Part shown: positions 12,601 to 23,145 of the stretch, in pieces
How the letters are laid out: each line of letters starts with the position of its first letter
Position numbering within the stretch: position 1 is the first letter of the stretch
Assembly: GCA_021209875.1 (NCBI GenBank)
Contig: JAGYVD010000004.1
Span: 3,224,001-3,288,000, forward strand
Source: Rosellinia necatrix
Taxonomy: Eukaryota > Ascomycota > Sordariomycetes > Xylariales > Xylariaceae
Direction: 5' to 3'
Length of the DNA stretch: 64,000 bases
The notes under the pieces: model-generated
Told to the model about the DNA's origin: nothing
Seen by the model: only the letters and a program-made list of their open reading frames with translations
The model's database searches: none
Translations under genes and position numbers: made by a program

Positions 12601-14762
12601 GGAGTGGAGATACTCTGATTAATGATGGAGGAGACGAAAATACCAATGGAGATGCTTCGGCGAAAAAGCCGAAACAGAAACAAGATGCCATGCTGGAGGA
12701 CAAGGCTACCGGCTCAGTGAAGTGGTCCGTCATGCACCTCTATCTTAGCGCCATGGGTAGCTGGTGGTTCTGGGCCATCGCTCTTGTTGTATTTACTACA
12801 CAGCAGCTCAGCGGCGTTGCTTCAAATATCTGGATTAAAGAATGGGCCAATCAATATGTTTCGGGGATCGAGGAGGTGTCTCGTATTCACTTCAGCATTG
12901 CATCGCAAAATTCAGCCAGCCCCTCGGTTTCCCCATCATATTTTGCCTCCATTGCGCATGATATTGCGGTTGGCATGTTTGGGCCATCCCCGGATTACTC
13001 GGCGATGGACATTCCTGAGGTTAACGTGGATTATTACCTTGGTATTCTTGCCCTCATAGGCATTGGTGGCGCATTCTTGGCCTTGATACGAGATCTATGG
13101 TTGTTCTTCGGATCTCTTACAGCATCGTGGAAGCTGCACAACAGATTGATGGTCGCTGTCTCCCGGGCTAAGTTTAAGTTCTTTGACGTGACACCTCTTG
13201 GGCAACTGATGAACCGATTCAGCAAAGACCTTGAAGCTGTCGACCAAGAGGTGGCGGGTGTCGCGATCGGCGTGATGACCTGTGCGATGGGCATTATCAT
13301 TACTGTCGCACTAATCGCAACCATCACACCCGCTTTCCTTATTGCGGCTGTTTTCATCACCGCGCTGTTCGTCTTAGTGGCAATGTTTTATCTACGCGCT
13401 TCCCGCGATCTAAAGAGACTCGAATCGGTTAACCGAAGTCCTCTCTTTCAGCAATTCGGCGAGACTTTGTCGGGCGTGACCACTATCCGCGCTTACGGTG
13501 ATGAACGGCGTTTTATTCGTGACAATCTTTCAAGAATAAACAAGCAAACACGTCCGTTTATCTTCTTGTGGGGGGCTAACAGATGGCTCTCGTTTCGGAC
13601 AGATGTTCTTGGTGATTTCGTCGCTTTCTTCGCCGGCGTATTCGTTATTATGAGTCTCGGGAAAATTGATCCCGGCTCTGCCGGTCTATCTTTGAGCTAT
13701 GCCATCGGATTTTCCGAGAACATACTCTGGCTCATTAGATTGTATGCTATGAATGAGCAGAATATGAACGCTGTCGAGCGTGTTAAAGAATATCTCGACG
13801 TCGAGCAAGAGCCAGCGGCAATCAATGAGCAAAACCGACCCCCCCTTAACTGGCCAGCCCATGGAGGTGTCGAATTCATCGGTTACAGCACGAGATATCG
13901 GAAGGAATTAGACCCAGTCTTGAAAGAAGTTACTTTCAAGATCGAGCCTCGGCAGAAGGTTGGCATCGTAGGGAGAACCGGTGCTGGGAAAAGCTCCCTT
14001 ACTCTCGCAATTTTCCGTGCACTTGAGGCAGAAGCAGGCAAAATATTGATCGATGACGTTGATATCGGCATGATCGGCCTTCAAGATCTCCGGCAGGCGA
14101 TTACCATTGTCCCCCAAGACCCAACATTATTTACAGGCACTATCCGAACTAATCTAGACCCATTCGACACATACACCGATGAAGAGGTCTTTTCCGCCCT
14201 CAAAAAGGTGCATCTAATTGGGGCATCCGAAGAGTCGCCGCTCTCTCCAACGCAAGCCACCCAACCCACCCTTGCTGAAGAATCCACAGAGACCAATGTG
14301 GGCGAACGGATTCCTACGGGTGTTTCTACACCGAGCGCTACCAATAAGAACATTTTCCTGGATCTGTCATCGCCCGTTGCAGAATCTGGCTCGAATCTCT
14401 CCCAGGGCCAGCGGCAACTTCTTTGTCTCGCGCGTGCCATGCTTAAAGCACCGAAAGTGTTGGTCATGGATGAGGCTACAGCATCAATTGACTATAATAC
14501 CGACTCCAAAATTCAGGAGACCATTCGAGAATTAGACACGACAATTATCACCATAGCACATCGTCTTGCTACCATTGTTGACTACGATAGGGTATTGGTT
14601 TTAGACCACGGCGCGGTCGTCGAGTACGATCATCCACATGAGCTTCTGAGGAAAAAGACGGGTACTTTCAGAAGTATGTGCGAAATGAGTGGTGACTTGG
14701 ATAGTCTAGAAAAGGCTGCCAAAAAGGCATGGGAGGACAAGAAACTCGTTGACGTTGAGTAG
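9640..14762 (+). CDS. ABCC-type multidrug/vacuolar ABC transporter
   Basis: Full-size ABC exporter of the MRP/ABCC class, which moves conjugates, drugs or bile-acid-like substrates at the plasma or vacuolar membrane. Structure is join(9640..9707, 9785..14762), 1681 aa. Exon 1 starts at ATG 9640 and gives the short extracellular N-terminus ending HVDDFTTCFQS. Intron 9708-9784 (GTGAGC..GCAG, branch GCTAAT) closes in phase onto DYLKILFPL. Order: TMD0 helices, TMD1, NBD1 (Walker A GPTGSGKTS near residue 732, LSGGQ near 838, Walker B LLLDDCLSAVD near 861), a polar linker, TMD2, then NBD2 (Walker A GRTGAGKSS near 1417, signature LSQGQ near 1560, Walker B VLVMDEATASID near 1581). NBD1 has Asp in place of the catalytic Glu, normal for asymmetric ABCC pumps. 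NBD2 carries a roughly 50-residue Ser/Thr-rich insertion before its signature. The substrate is unknown. It is convergent with the Zn2Cys6 gene. Confidence 0.97.
9708..9784 (+). other. Intron 1 of the ABC transporter
   Basis: GTGAGC donor, GCTAAT branch sequence at 9761-9766 and a CGCACCGCAG acceptor. Removing it joins a 22-codon first exon in phase to the transporter body. The in-frame GTG at 9708 is therefore the donor, not a start codon. Confidence 0.88.
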
Positions 14763-15263
14763 AAAGACGTCAGGTCTTGTTCGCTCGCTGTGGCGGAGTT
14801 GGAAGTCGTAAAGACGTTATTCATTGGAGAAACACCATGGGCGTTAAATGCTTGTTTCTGATATGTACTAGTGTGTTTTGCTCGATGAACGGTGGTAGCA
14901 GCTATGACCTGAGTGGTTGTCTACCTACTTTGTTCATTCCTATGGGCGCGGTAAAAACAAAGTTAGTCTGCGTCATCCATAAACAAAATATAAATTATGC
15001 CGAACGACGCGCAACTTGATCAGGGATAAATCGATCCGGCTTTCACCCCTCGAAAGTAATGCATAGACCTGGGTCCATCTATTGTAGCAGTATTATGAAG
15101 TTATATAAATACATGTGGAGCGGTTGTCTACCCATTGTACGTTTATGATAGCTAACTTTATCTAACCGTATGTCACAGCTATCCTAGTATTGTATGTCTC
15201 TATGGTGAATGATTTTTGAGGCATGGAATGAAAGTAATCTCTCAACTTACAATCGTGGCAACC
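14763..15263. other. Convergent intergenic region (3' flanks)
   Basis: Shared 3' region of the ABC transporter and the Zn2Cys6 factor, which converge. It is AT-rich and no gene was seen. Confidence 0.6.
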
Positions 15264-16637
15264 TCAGAAGCTAATGGGTATACGTACTGCAACGTTGTCT
15301 TCCACCTGTGGCGTTGCAGACCATACAGGCACGAAAACGGCCACCATCTGACGTTTGCGGAAATCCCATGTGGAGCTGCTGTAGCAGTATCGGGCAGACG
15401 CCGGGACAAACCCATCTGCGTCGCGGCCTTTATTTTCAAGGTCGGCAAGGGCCCGAAGAGCGGCCAGCATGGCCGAGTTGGACCACAGAGCTTGCCGTCG
15501 GGTCATCTCGGCGAAGACGCGAAGCGCGAGCGCGCGCGTCTCCCGATCCCGGCACTTGCCCACGGTGAAGGTGATGATGTGGAAGAGGTCGACGTCCAGC
15601 GTGAGCCGCAGATAGTCCGAGGGGGGCCGCTCCCCTTCCCTCGGCCCCTCCCCCCCGGATGACGACGGCGACAGCAGACGCCGATACGCGTCCACGATGT
15701 CCCTGAACACGGGCAGGTACGCGTCGTACGCGAGATCCGAGGGGTCCAGGAAGCAGTCCAGGAAGACGACGGCGGTCTGGGCGTAGGCCCGGGTGGTGCA
15801 GAGGACGGCGGACCCGGGGTCGCGCGCGCACAGGTCGTCGAGGACGGGAAGCCAGCGGCGCAGCTGCGCCAGATAGCCGGCGCGCTGCGCCAGGAGGGCC
15901 GGGAGGGGGTCCTCGCCGCCGCCGCCGCCGCCGCGGGCCGCGCCCGGACCACGCCTCCGCGCGCGCGCCATGAACTGCCCGAAGTCGCCCGAGAAGACGT
16001 TCCAGAAGACCTGCTTCGTGCGCACGGAGGCGTCGAGGGAAGGGACGGCGAAGCGCCGCACACTGTGGACCGGGCCTGGGCCTGCCCCGGCGTGCGCTCC
16101 TCTCCCGTCATCGCCATCGCCGTCGCTGTCGACGCCGCCGGTGCCGAAGTACGGGCAGAGATCCCAGGCCACGCGCATGCGGTCGAAGGCGAGCTGGATC
16201 TCGCGGAGGGTGTTGTCGGGGACGAGGGCCGCGCCGCCACCGCCACTGCCGTCGGGGCCCGGGCGCGACAGGGCGTCGTCGAGGAGCGAGGCGCCGCTCG
16301 CGAGGAGCCGGTCCGCCTCGCCGACGTTGCCCTGCACGAGCTCGAAGACGGCGAAGAAGAAGGTCACGGTCAGGCTCGAGCGCGCCGTCGCGGACGTCAG
16401 GCCCTCGGCGGCGAGCGCCCGGCGGCAGAGGCCGAGGGCCGTCATGTAGTGCCACAGCGCCGCCTTGCCGTGCGTGCTCCGGTTGGAGAGCGACACGACG
16501 GCGACGACGACGGGCATGGCCCTCCCGCTCCCGACCCCGGCTGCCGTCCCAGCGCCGCCCATATCATCATCATTATGTTCTTCTTCCTCTTCCGCTAGTG
16601 AGCCCGGAAACGAGAGCGGACGTCTCTTGTCCGACGC

Positions 16638-16668
<31 letters not shown>

Positions 16669-17361
16669 TCGTGCTGCTGCCGCTCCATGTCCATCAACAT
16701 GGCGGCCGCGGCGATCGCGGCGTGCTGCACCGTCCTGTCGAGCAGGACCTCCCGCAGGATGGTGTGCCGCCAGTACTCGGCGCCGCACCACGTGCCGAGG
16801 TCGGCGAGCATCTGGCACTTGAAGCGCTCGAAGTACGGCACGTCCCGCGCCTCGAGGTACGTCGGCACGAGCGACGCGCGGAGGAGGTTCAACTTGCGCG
16901 CCGCCCCGTCGCCCCGAGCCGCACTACCAGAGACCACCGCCGCCGCCGCTGCCGCCATCATCGTCGTCGCGGGCGGTTTGGGCCGTAGGGGCGGGGGCGT
17001 CGCCGCGGACAGCGTGGCGCGGGCATGCCTCGGACCGTTCCCCCTCGCGTCGTCGTCGCCGCCGCCTGCGCGCCGGCCCGACCGCCCCCTTCTCCTCCTC
17101 CTCCTCCTCCTCCTCCACTCCCCGTCGCCGCTGCCGCTCCGCGCCGCTGCTGCCGCTGCTGCTGCTGCCGTCCTCGTACCCCGCGCATCGGTGGCCGGAC
17201 TTGGCACACCGCGCGCACCCCGGCTTGGCCTCGTCGCACTTCACCCTCCTCCTCTTGCAAGTGAGACAGCCCGTGCGCGCCTTCGCGTGCGCCGCCCGCC
17301 GCTTCACCGGCGGGGTGTCGCGCTCTAGTAGGTCCCAGTAGGTACCTGGCACGATCGGCAT
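15264..17361 (-). CDS. Zn2Cys6 fungal transcription factor (frame junction unresolved)
   Basis: A nuclear DNA-binding regulator. Start ATG at 17361. The N-terminal frame (to about 17150) holds a binuclear zinc cluster, C-x2-C-x6-C-x6-C-x2-C-x6-C, reading [19 protein letters not shown] and continuing to GHRC. The remainder lies in the +1 frame relative to it (15264 to about 17200). It contains the fungal-TF-like helical region ([34 protein letters not shown]) and ends near 15264. Between them lies Ser-, Glu- and Arg-rich low complexity. The frame change there needs either a GC-rich intron (a possible donor follows the zinc cluster at GGGTACGAG) or a single-base indel; I cannot tell which. The C-terminal 30 residues may also hide an intron. 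Extremely GC-rich third positions contrast with the ABC gene. It ends about 500 bp from the pump's 3' end, so it is a candidate but unproven regulator of it. Confidence 0.82.
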
Positions 17362-18226
17362 ACCTTTTGTTTTGTTTTGTTTTCTTTTTCTTTTCCTTTT
17401 TTTTTTCTTTTCTTTTTTCTTTCCCTATCTTGAAAAAGCAGGCGGGTATAACTCTAGCCCCAAGCTAATAGAGATTTGATGTGTACTATGGAAGTATATA
17501 ACTCGCGCGTTGGAAACTGCCAACCTATTGGCCTACCTACTGTGTGTGTACTGTAGGTAGTATCTACCTAGGTAGGTAGGCCAGTAAGCTGTTGCTTAGT
17601 ACGTGCCGATTGCGCTCGGCGGTGTGTAGCTCGGCGTTTAATTGGCAGAAGGCATACGAGGATGACTCCTTCCACTCGTCGATCTCCCCCTGGAAGTATA
17701 TATAATACCCTGCCCGTCTTGTTTCTGGTCGGTGAACTAGAGCTTCTGTTTGGATGCTGAGCTATAGTTTCTTAATTATCCCATTATACCGATAGCTACT
17801 CCATAAGGTATTGATAACATTTTTTGGATTAGGCCACTGCTGCGTTGCCAGGCCGCTCCTGCTCACATCATGCAATAGAATGATCGCTGCAAGTAGAAAG
17901 GGAGAACGGGAGAAAGGGCGAGAGCGCGTCGGACGGCCGCTCCTCCCTCTCTATTTGCGCTGCAAGTATGGATGGTCGCACCTTACATGGATATACTTAC
18001 AATACTTACATAGGTATGGATGCTGGCAGAAGGCTTGCCGTCCGACTCCTGCACCTGCTTTTTCCCGTTCTACATTAGGGCGACATGTCGAGAGTACCCA
18101 TGCTTCTCATGGACTTCACTTAGTGCTTCTTGTTGCGAAACCAGGCTTGCCTCGCATTCGCAGGCGACACACTGTATACTACGGTATTGTTACCTAGGCC
18201 GGCCCAGACGCCGCGCCGCCTCAGCC
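17362..18226. other. Intergenic region with pyrimidine tract and GGTA palindrome
   Basis: 17365-17425 is an almost pure T/C tract on the plus strand, hence a purine-rich leader for the Zn2Cys6 gene. 17535-17580 contains CCTACCTACTG..CTACCTAGGTAGGTAGG repeats. No gene was recognised. Confidence 0.5.
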
Positions 18227-20313
18227 ATGGACTTCGGCCGAGTTTCCGCGCCCTTCTCCCGCCCAGTCCTTGAAATGTGGCCTGCGAGGAACCCCGGCGA
18301 TCGGATCCGGCTTCATTGGACCGATCACTATAAAACAACCGAAGTTACCATTCTCTTGTTTCACAACGAGGGGCGCGGCACCCGTGTTCCTGTTCTACTC
18401 GACGATGCCGTAACTACGGTAGATGCCGCGTGTGCTCAGTGGCTTCGGGCTACACGGCAGAAGCAGAAGTCTTCTGTCTTCTTTTCGACTCCTTACTTGA
18501 GTGGATATGCTGGTGGAAGCGAGTGGACTTGGGTCATGCGCTCATGGGTCCATAGGACCGCTCGAACGAATCTCGTGCTCCGCATGGACGAGCGCCTAAC
18601 AATAGCAACGAAAGAATCAATTATATCAACATTCCGTCTCGCGGCCAGGCAGTGGAATGAAGCAGTAAGTCATCTTCGGACTCATTTTTTTTTTCCGGCT
18701 CTAGCTTCCCGTTAAAGCATGCCAACCCGTGCTAGGCTGGGATTGTGTACCACTAAAATGTTTTTTTTTTATAGCTGAATTCGGGATAATGATACTGAAC
18801 CCAAGTGTTATAGCGCATTGCCGTCGGTTGTAGTTCCAATACTCACTCGTTCTACACGGAGCCCGAGGCCCTTGCCGTTATCCTGCGGATGCTTCAAATA
18901 GGCTCCAAACACGGGGTGATTGATCGGGCCCTGGCGTCCCAGGTTCTATCTCACTTGAGGCTGTCATATCGACCAACGCTGGAATTTACTTCCCATCTTA
19001 TCTGTCCAGAAAAGCTATTTGTTAGTTGGGGTGAACATGTGATAACATGGGAGGAATATATGGACGGCTTTCGCGCGCTCGACTTGATAAGCAACGGCAT
19101 ACCCACCATGGCCCAAATCCAACCAGGAAGGCAAAGCCGGATGGTAATTGATGGAATAGACATGGTGCGTTGGTTTTGCCAAATATCGGGTTATTCAAAA
19201 GGGATATACTTCCCACTATACCTCCTTCACAAATTAGTATCCGAGAGGAGCCTGGTGGAATTCGTGAATCACGCAAACTTATGGTACAGCCCCATAGAGC
19301 ACCCAGATTCTTCCAGACTGGAAGTAGACTTGGCTTTCATTGCAGCGGCACGGCATATTGCGGTTGGCATGCAGGATCTGACCTTCTGGTATTTTCAACG
19401 CCCGCCCTGTGCGAGGAGCGCACTCCTGCTTCCCAGCTAGGTGCCGGATTTCAGTGTTGTGTCAAGAGGCTCGCCTATACCTATACGAAATCCTGGCCTT
19501 TTGAATTGGTCGGGATTCAGGCAGGGTCGGAAAAGAATCCGCCTTATAGACGAGCATCGTCTCGTCATCCAAGTGCACTTTCTTGACAAAGTATCCCATG
19601 TAACTCCTATCTTCGACGTTCACAACGCCGTTACTCTATGTCTTCAGACGTATGAAGACTCGGTAGCAACTATAGGGTCAACTTTTATTCCTTTGAGGCA
19701 AGATATCAGAGACAACTTCTGCCGAACGCTTATGCTCGATTGCTCGGAGGGCGTCAAGGCCTTGGATGATGGCTCTCTGGAGCTATACCCAGAAGTACGT
19801 ACAAGTTTTATCGCTTTCCTTGGGTCAGCCAAGCTTATTCAGCGGCTCGGCTACAATCCAAGAGAATCACACGAGCTACAGAGAGGCGCCGAGGATCTTG
19901 ACCACGGTACAACCCAGCTATTCGATGGATTAAATAACGTTAGTCAGAAGTTTTGGGCCATATTCCGAAAGATGGCACTTGGGAGGCGCTTCTTTAGGAC
20001 CGTAAAGGGGAAATTCGGTATGACGGCCGTAGAAGACAATGGACGTGCTAGCCCTCACCTTGATGTGTCCGCGTACACCCCCCCAGAGGGCGGGGTCTGC
20101 CCACATGATTCTATAGTTATGTGCTTAGGAGGGTTGCTCCCGTATATCCTACACCCACTAGAAGGTCAACAAGATTGCAGAACGTTTTCGTTTGCCGGAG
20201 ATTGCTATTTGAATGGTTCCATGCAAGGCGATGAATTCAAACAGCGGACTCCCAACGGTCAAATGGTTCTTTCGAAGAGTGCATTGGATATTCACGACGT
20301 AATCCTTTCATGA
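18227..20313 (+). pseudogene. HET-family incompatibility-type protein interrupted by one TAG
   Basis: Heterokaryon-incompatibility-type protein, presumably cytosolic and acting in non-self recognition. Exons 18227-18664 and 18814-20313 join in phase 0 across a 149-nt intron with a GTAAGT donor and TTATAG acceptor. The second exon is open except for a single TAG at 19438-19440. It falls exactly where the family motif LPSWVPD has its tryptophan (seen: LPS-stop-VPDF), consistent with a G-to-A change of TGG. Downstream the frame stays open for 290 codons. It ends with the HET C-terminal pattern of a cysteine/GG segment (IVMCLGGLLPYILHPLEG) and FAGDCYLNGSM. The mid-region FVSWGEHVITW matches the segment after the HET core. 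The canonical N-terminal core (YxxLSYxWG, WIDAxCINQ) is not visible, so the N-terminal half is divergent or a different module. Confidence 0.65.
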
Positions 20314-21700
20314 ACACGAACCCACAAGTGAATTGGTCTTGGCGGATTGATTGGGGCGATAGTACGTCGTGCTAGATAATATCCCTTTTGATTCAATGCT
20401 TATTACGTGTATAGCTGGTATTATACACATACGTTTTGCTGGTTGGCTTAATAGCGGAGGAATCGAAAAAAGCGTCCTCTCGATCAGAGCCTAGCATGAA
20501 ATATTAAGCTGATTCATAAAACAATACTCTTGGCTTAGAAACGGTTGAAACACCGCGACCGTGACCCTCGCTCCAACCTCGTGTCTAAGTTATCCACGCT
20601 GTCATCATCTTCACCGTCACCGCCCGTGACTTGTGCAAGAAAAGGTCTCCCGGCGGTTCACAGCCGCTGGGCTATTGCTAGGCACTACCTCTAACCCAGA
20701 TCCTCATGTCATCCTCCCCGCCACTACAGAGGAGGCGATCGCTCGTTCTCCCGCGGCCCCTCGCCCGCCCGCCAGGACCTGCCTCTCCATGTACAGATCC
20801 TCGGCGGCCGCCATGTCCCATCGAAACCGCTGCCCCTGGCACCGGTGCCGTTCCAGTGCGCGCCGTCGACCAGCACAAACACCATGCCGGCCCAGGGCCA
20901 CGGCGGAGACGACGCACGCCGCCTCCGGGTCTCGGGCTAGAACGGACGGGTTAAATTCGAAGAATATCTTCACGGGTCTTTTCTCTTCTCAGCGCCGGCT
21001 GTGACTTCGTTGGCAGATCAAACTCTCGCAAATATATATTTTTCTTTTTCTTTTTCGATCCGTTTTTCTTGCATTAAAAGCGCTCATGTTGCAGGCCAGC
21101 GTTAACCCCCCGGAAAGAGAGACGAGAGTTCCACGTCTGAAACTAGTTCAATTAGAAACTCGATGCAGCAGCTCGTCATGGCCTTCCCGGCTGTGTTGTC
21201 GAGAACTTCGAGCGGTCGCCGCGTATTGTGCTTTTGCTTTTGGTGGGTATTGTATGCTATCCATCCTTTGTCAGTTTCGTCCTGTAGCTTGTCCTAGGAG
21301 CTGTTAGCGAATGCCCGAATCGCATAACTATCCTGCGAGCGCTTGGGAAAGGCTCTTTTGCCAGTCACGAATTCTTCGGCAAATGACTGGAGGTTTAAGA
21401 TGACAGTAAAGTTAGTGAAGAAGAGAAAACAAGGCGGTCGAAACTCACGTTTTTGAAAACCTCAAAGACTCTAGTGGTGGTGGGCTGGGCAAGCGGTCGT
21501 TGTAGGCCAAGTAAAGCTGTTCGGCGTATCGCCATAGCTATGGTAGTCAGTCTCCTGTGGTCGGGATGAAAACGTTCATTTTAGCTTGAGCGGAGTCATG
21601 TCAAGAATCCAGGGGGGTTCGGGATTGGCGAAAAATACGAGTTTCGACACGACCCTCTAACAATGCTTGATACCTACCTGCTTTCACACTCTTTCCGCAC
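20314..21700. other. Gene-free stretch with a small GC-rich island
   Basis: 20.70-20.95 kb is a GC-rich island with overlapping short frames on both strands but no recognised protein. The rest is AT-richer. The 5' part of the neighbouring AAA relic may have decayed into 21.4-21.7 kb. Confidence 0.4.
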
Positions 21701-21703
21701 TAG

Positions 21704-22394
21704 GGAAGGGTATCATCATTCTCCTGTATGGAGTCCCAGGTGTGGGCGAGACATCTACTGCGGGTAGGCATTCCCCGTCTGACTTGGGCTGAATTTCCAG
21801 TGCGTCTACTAAACAGCACGGGCATAGAATGCGCAGCAGAAGCAAACAATAGACCCTTGCTTCCCATTACCTGTAGTCTAATCTTCATCATAGGTGATCT
21901 CGGCACTCTACCTCGGGATATAGAGGATAAGCTTCAGGAGGCATTTCAACTGGCACAGTTGCAGAACTGTGCATTGCTCCTTGACTAAGCCGATGTTTTT
22001 CTTGCCCAGCAGAGTCAAGCCGATATTCAACGCAACGCTCTTGTTTCCGGTGAGTCACAAATCCAAATCCCACACCAGACAGGCCGTCATATTATGCCTT
22101 TAAGAACAGATACATCCTAACTCTGCCGTTGACCCTGTCTGGAACAGCCGACAGATCCAGAATGCTTTCCAAAGCGCCGTGGCCCTTGCAGGGTACAAGC
22201 ACAGAGGCACGCGCAAGATCTTACTGGCAAGGGATCATTTTGAGAAGGCGTTCAAGATGTCCGGCCGATTCAATAGTTGTCTTTGGAGCATCCAGTACAA
22301 GACGGATGCCGACAAGGCGGTCAACCGGGGAGTACGACATGATGGGTGGGCCAGACCCGGGACTACCGGGAAACATGGCCGGCCCGCGAGGTAA
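21704..22394 (+). pseudogene. AAA+ ATPase relic with both catalytic motifs lost
   Basis: Remnant of the fungal AAA+ ATPase family whose normal core reads GPPGVGKTSTAE..ITCGDLG..LLDEADV. Here the P-loop is GVPGVGETSTA, so the Walker A lysine is replaced by Glu. After an intron-like gap (GTAGGC to GGGCATAG) the frame continues ECAAEANNRPLLPITC. An 18-base insertion follows, then GDLGTLPRDIEDKLQEAF. The Walker B motif reads LLD-stop-ADVFLAQ, with TAA in place of the catalytic Glu codon (21986-21988). NALVS runs into a GTGAGT donor. The downstream block (22140-22394) begins WNSRQIQNAFQSAVALAGYK, the C-terminal helical lid. The sensor and arginine-finger segment between them (LTTNR..RIH in relatives) is deleted. 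It clearly cannot hydrolyse ATP. Confidence 0.85.
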
Positions 22395-22558
22395 GGTGGT
22401 GAGAAGAAGTGGATCAGCAGACGGAAGTTTGACGGCCTTTCGCCCTTGATGCCTTACACGGCCAGGGACAGCCACAGGCCACCAGGACGAACCCTAACTA
22501 GATCAACCCGGAGTAGGTAGTCGCTGCGTTACATGTAGTGATACGTTGGGCCACAGCG

Positions 22559-22592
22559 TACGGTCAGGTACGGTCAGGTACGGTCAGGCAGG
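22559..22592. repeat. Short tandem repeat, unit about 10 bp
   Basis: Three direct copies of ACGGTCAGGT immediately beyond the 3' end of the SnoaL-like gene. Confidence 0.8.
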
Positions 22593-22595
22593 CCC

Positions 22596-23145
22596 TTACT
22601 TTTCTCCATGCTCGGGGGCTCCCCCGACAGGGCCCCATATTGAGCGCTCAATGACCCATTCCATCTTGCCGGTCCCCTCCTCTACCTTTGCGAAGATGAA
22701 GCTTTCAAAAGTCGTATCGGCACCATCCACTTTGACTGTACCCGTCATATGCGCTGCCAGCCGATCACCGTCGCGAAGGAACTCGTCCCTTCGATACAGT
22801 ATATTACACTATGTATCAGTATTTCACTGTGCAGTTATCGCACCGTGGGACAAGACATAGGACAAGACATAGGACAAGACGTGGGACAAGACGTGGGACA
22901 AGACGTGGGGGTTGGAGGAGGCAAAGGGGGACTTACACCACCGGCTTATACTCGGTGATCCTCCCGCGCCATTCCATGACTCCCCTGACGAATTCATCGG
23001 GATCGGAACGCTGGCCGTTCATGACGTGATAGAACGTCGCGGTCATAGTAGCTTCCGCGTAGACGTGGGCTTCCTCAGGCGGCCCGGTGAGGCTCCATTC
23101 CATAGCGCGCTGGAACCCCTCGATCGTCGACGTGTATTCGGACAT
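22596..23145 (-). CDS. SnoaL/NTF2-like small protein
   Basis: A 139-aa protein with the look of the NTF2/SnoaL cone fold, used by small cyclases, isomerases and many uncharacterised fungal proteins. Proposed structure is complement(join(22596..22808, 22939..23145)). Exon 1 begins at ATG 23145 (MSEYTSTIEGF) and runs to ITEYKPV. The intron (GTGTAAGT donor, ACATAG acceptor) leads to CNILYRRDEFLRDGDRLAA, then TGTVKVDGADTTFESFIFA and WVIERSIWGP. Both exon lengths are multiples of three. The pattern of an N-terminal helix with FYHVMNG, then paired strands (AAHMTGTVKV, SFIFAKV) is typical. An upstream in-frame start would add about 15 residues. No catalytic residue can be assigned with confidence. 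It lies between two degenerate genes yet shows no stop or frameshift itself. The intron is almost filled by a 12-bp minisatellite. Confidence 0.72.
22846..22908. repeat. 12-bp minisatellite inside an intron
   Basis: Five head-to-tail copies of GACAAGACRTRG fill the intron of the SnoaL-like gene. Two copies carry ATA and the rest GTG variants. Confidence 0.9.

Noticed and set aside
15500..16600. Long frames of 115-247 codons on both strands inside the Zn2Cys6 gene
   Set aside because: Extreme GC removes stop codons from all frames; only the frame with the fungal-TF region is meaningful.
20680..21000. Short frames in the GC-rich island as a gene
   Set aside because: All frames on both strands are open because of composition; no motif or splice-supported extension was found.
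22846..22908. CRISPR-like direct repeats
   Set aside because: Head-to-tail copies without spacers in a eukaryotic intron: a minisatellite.
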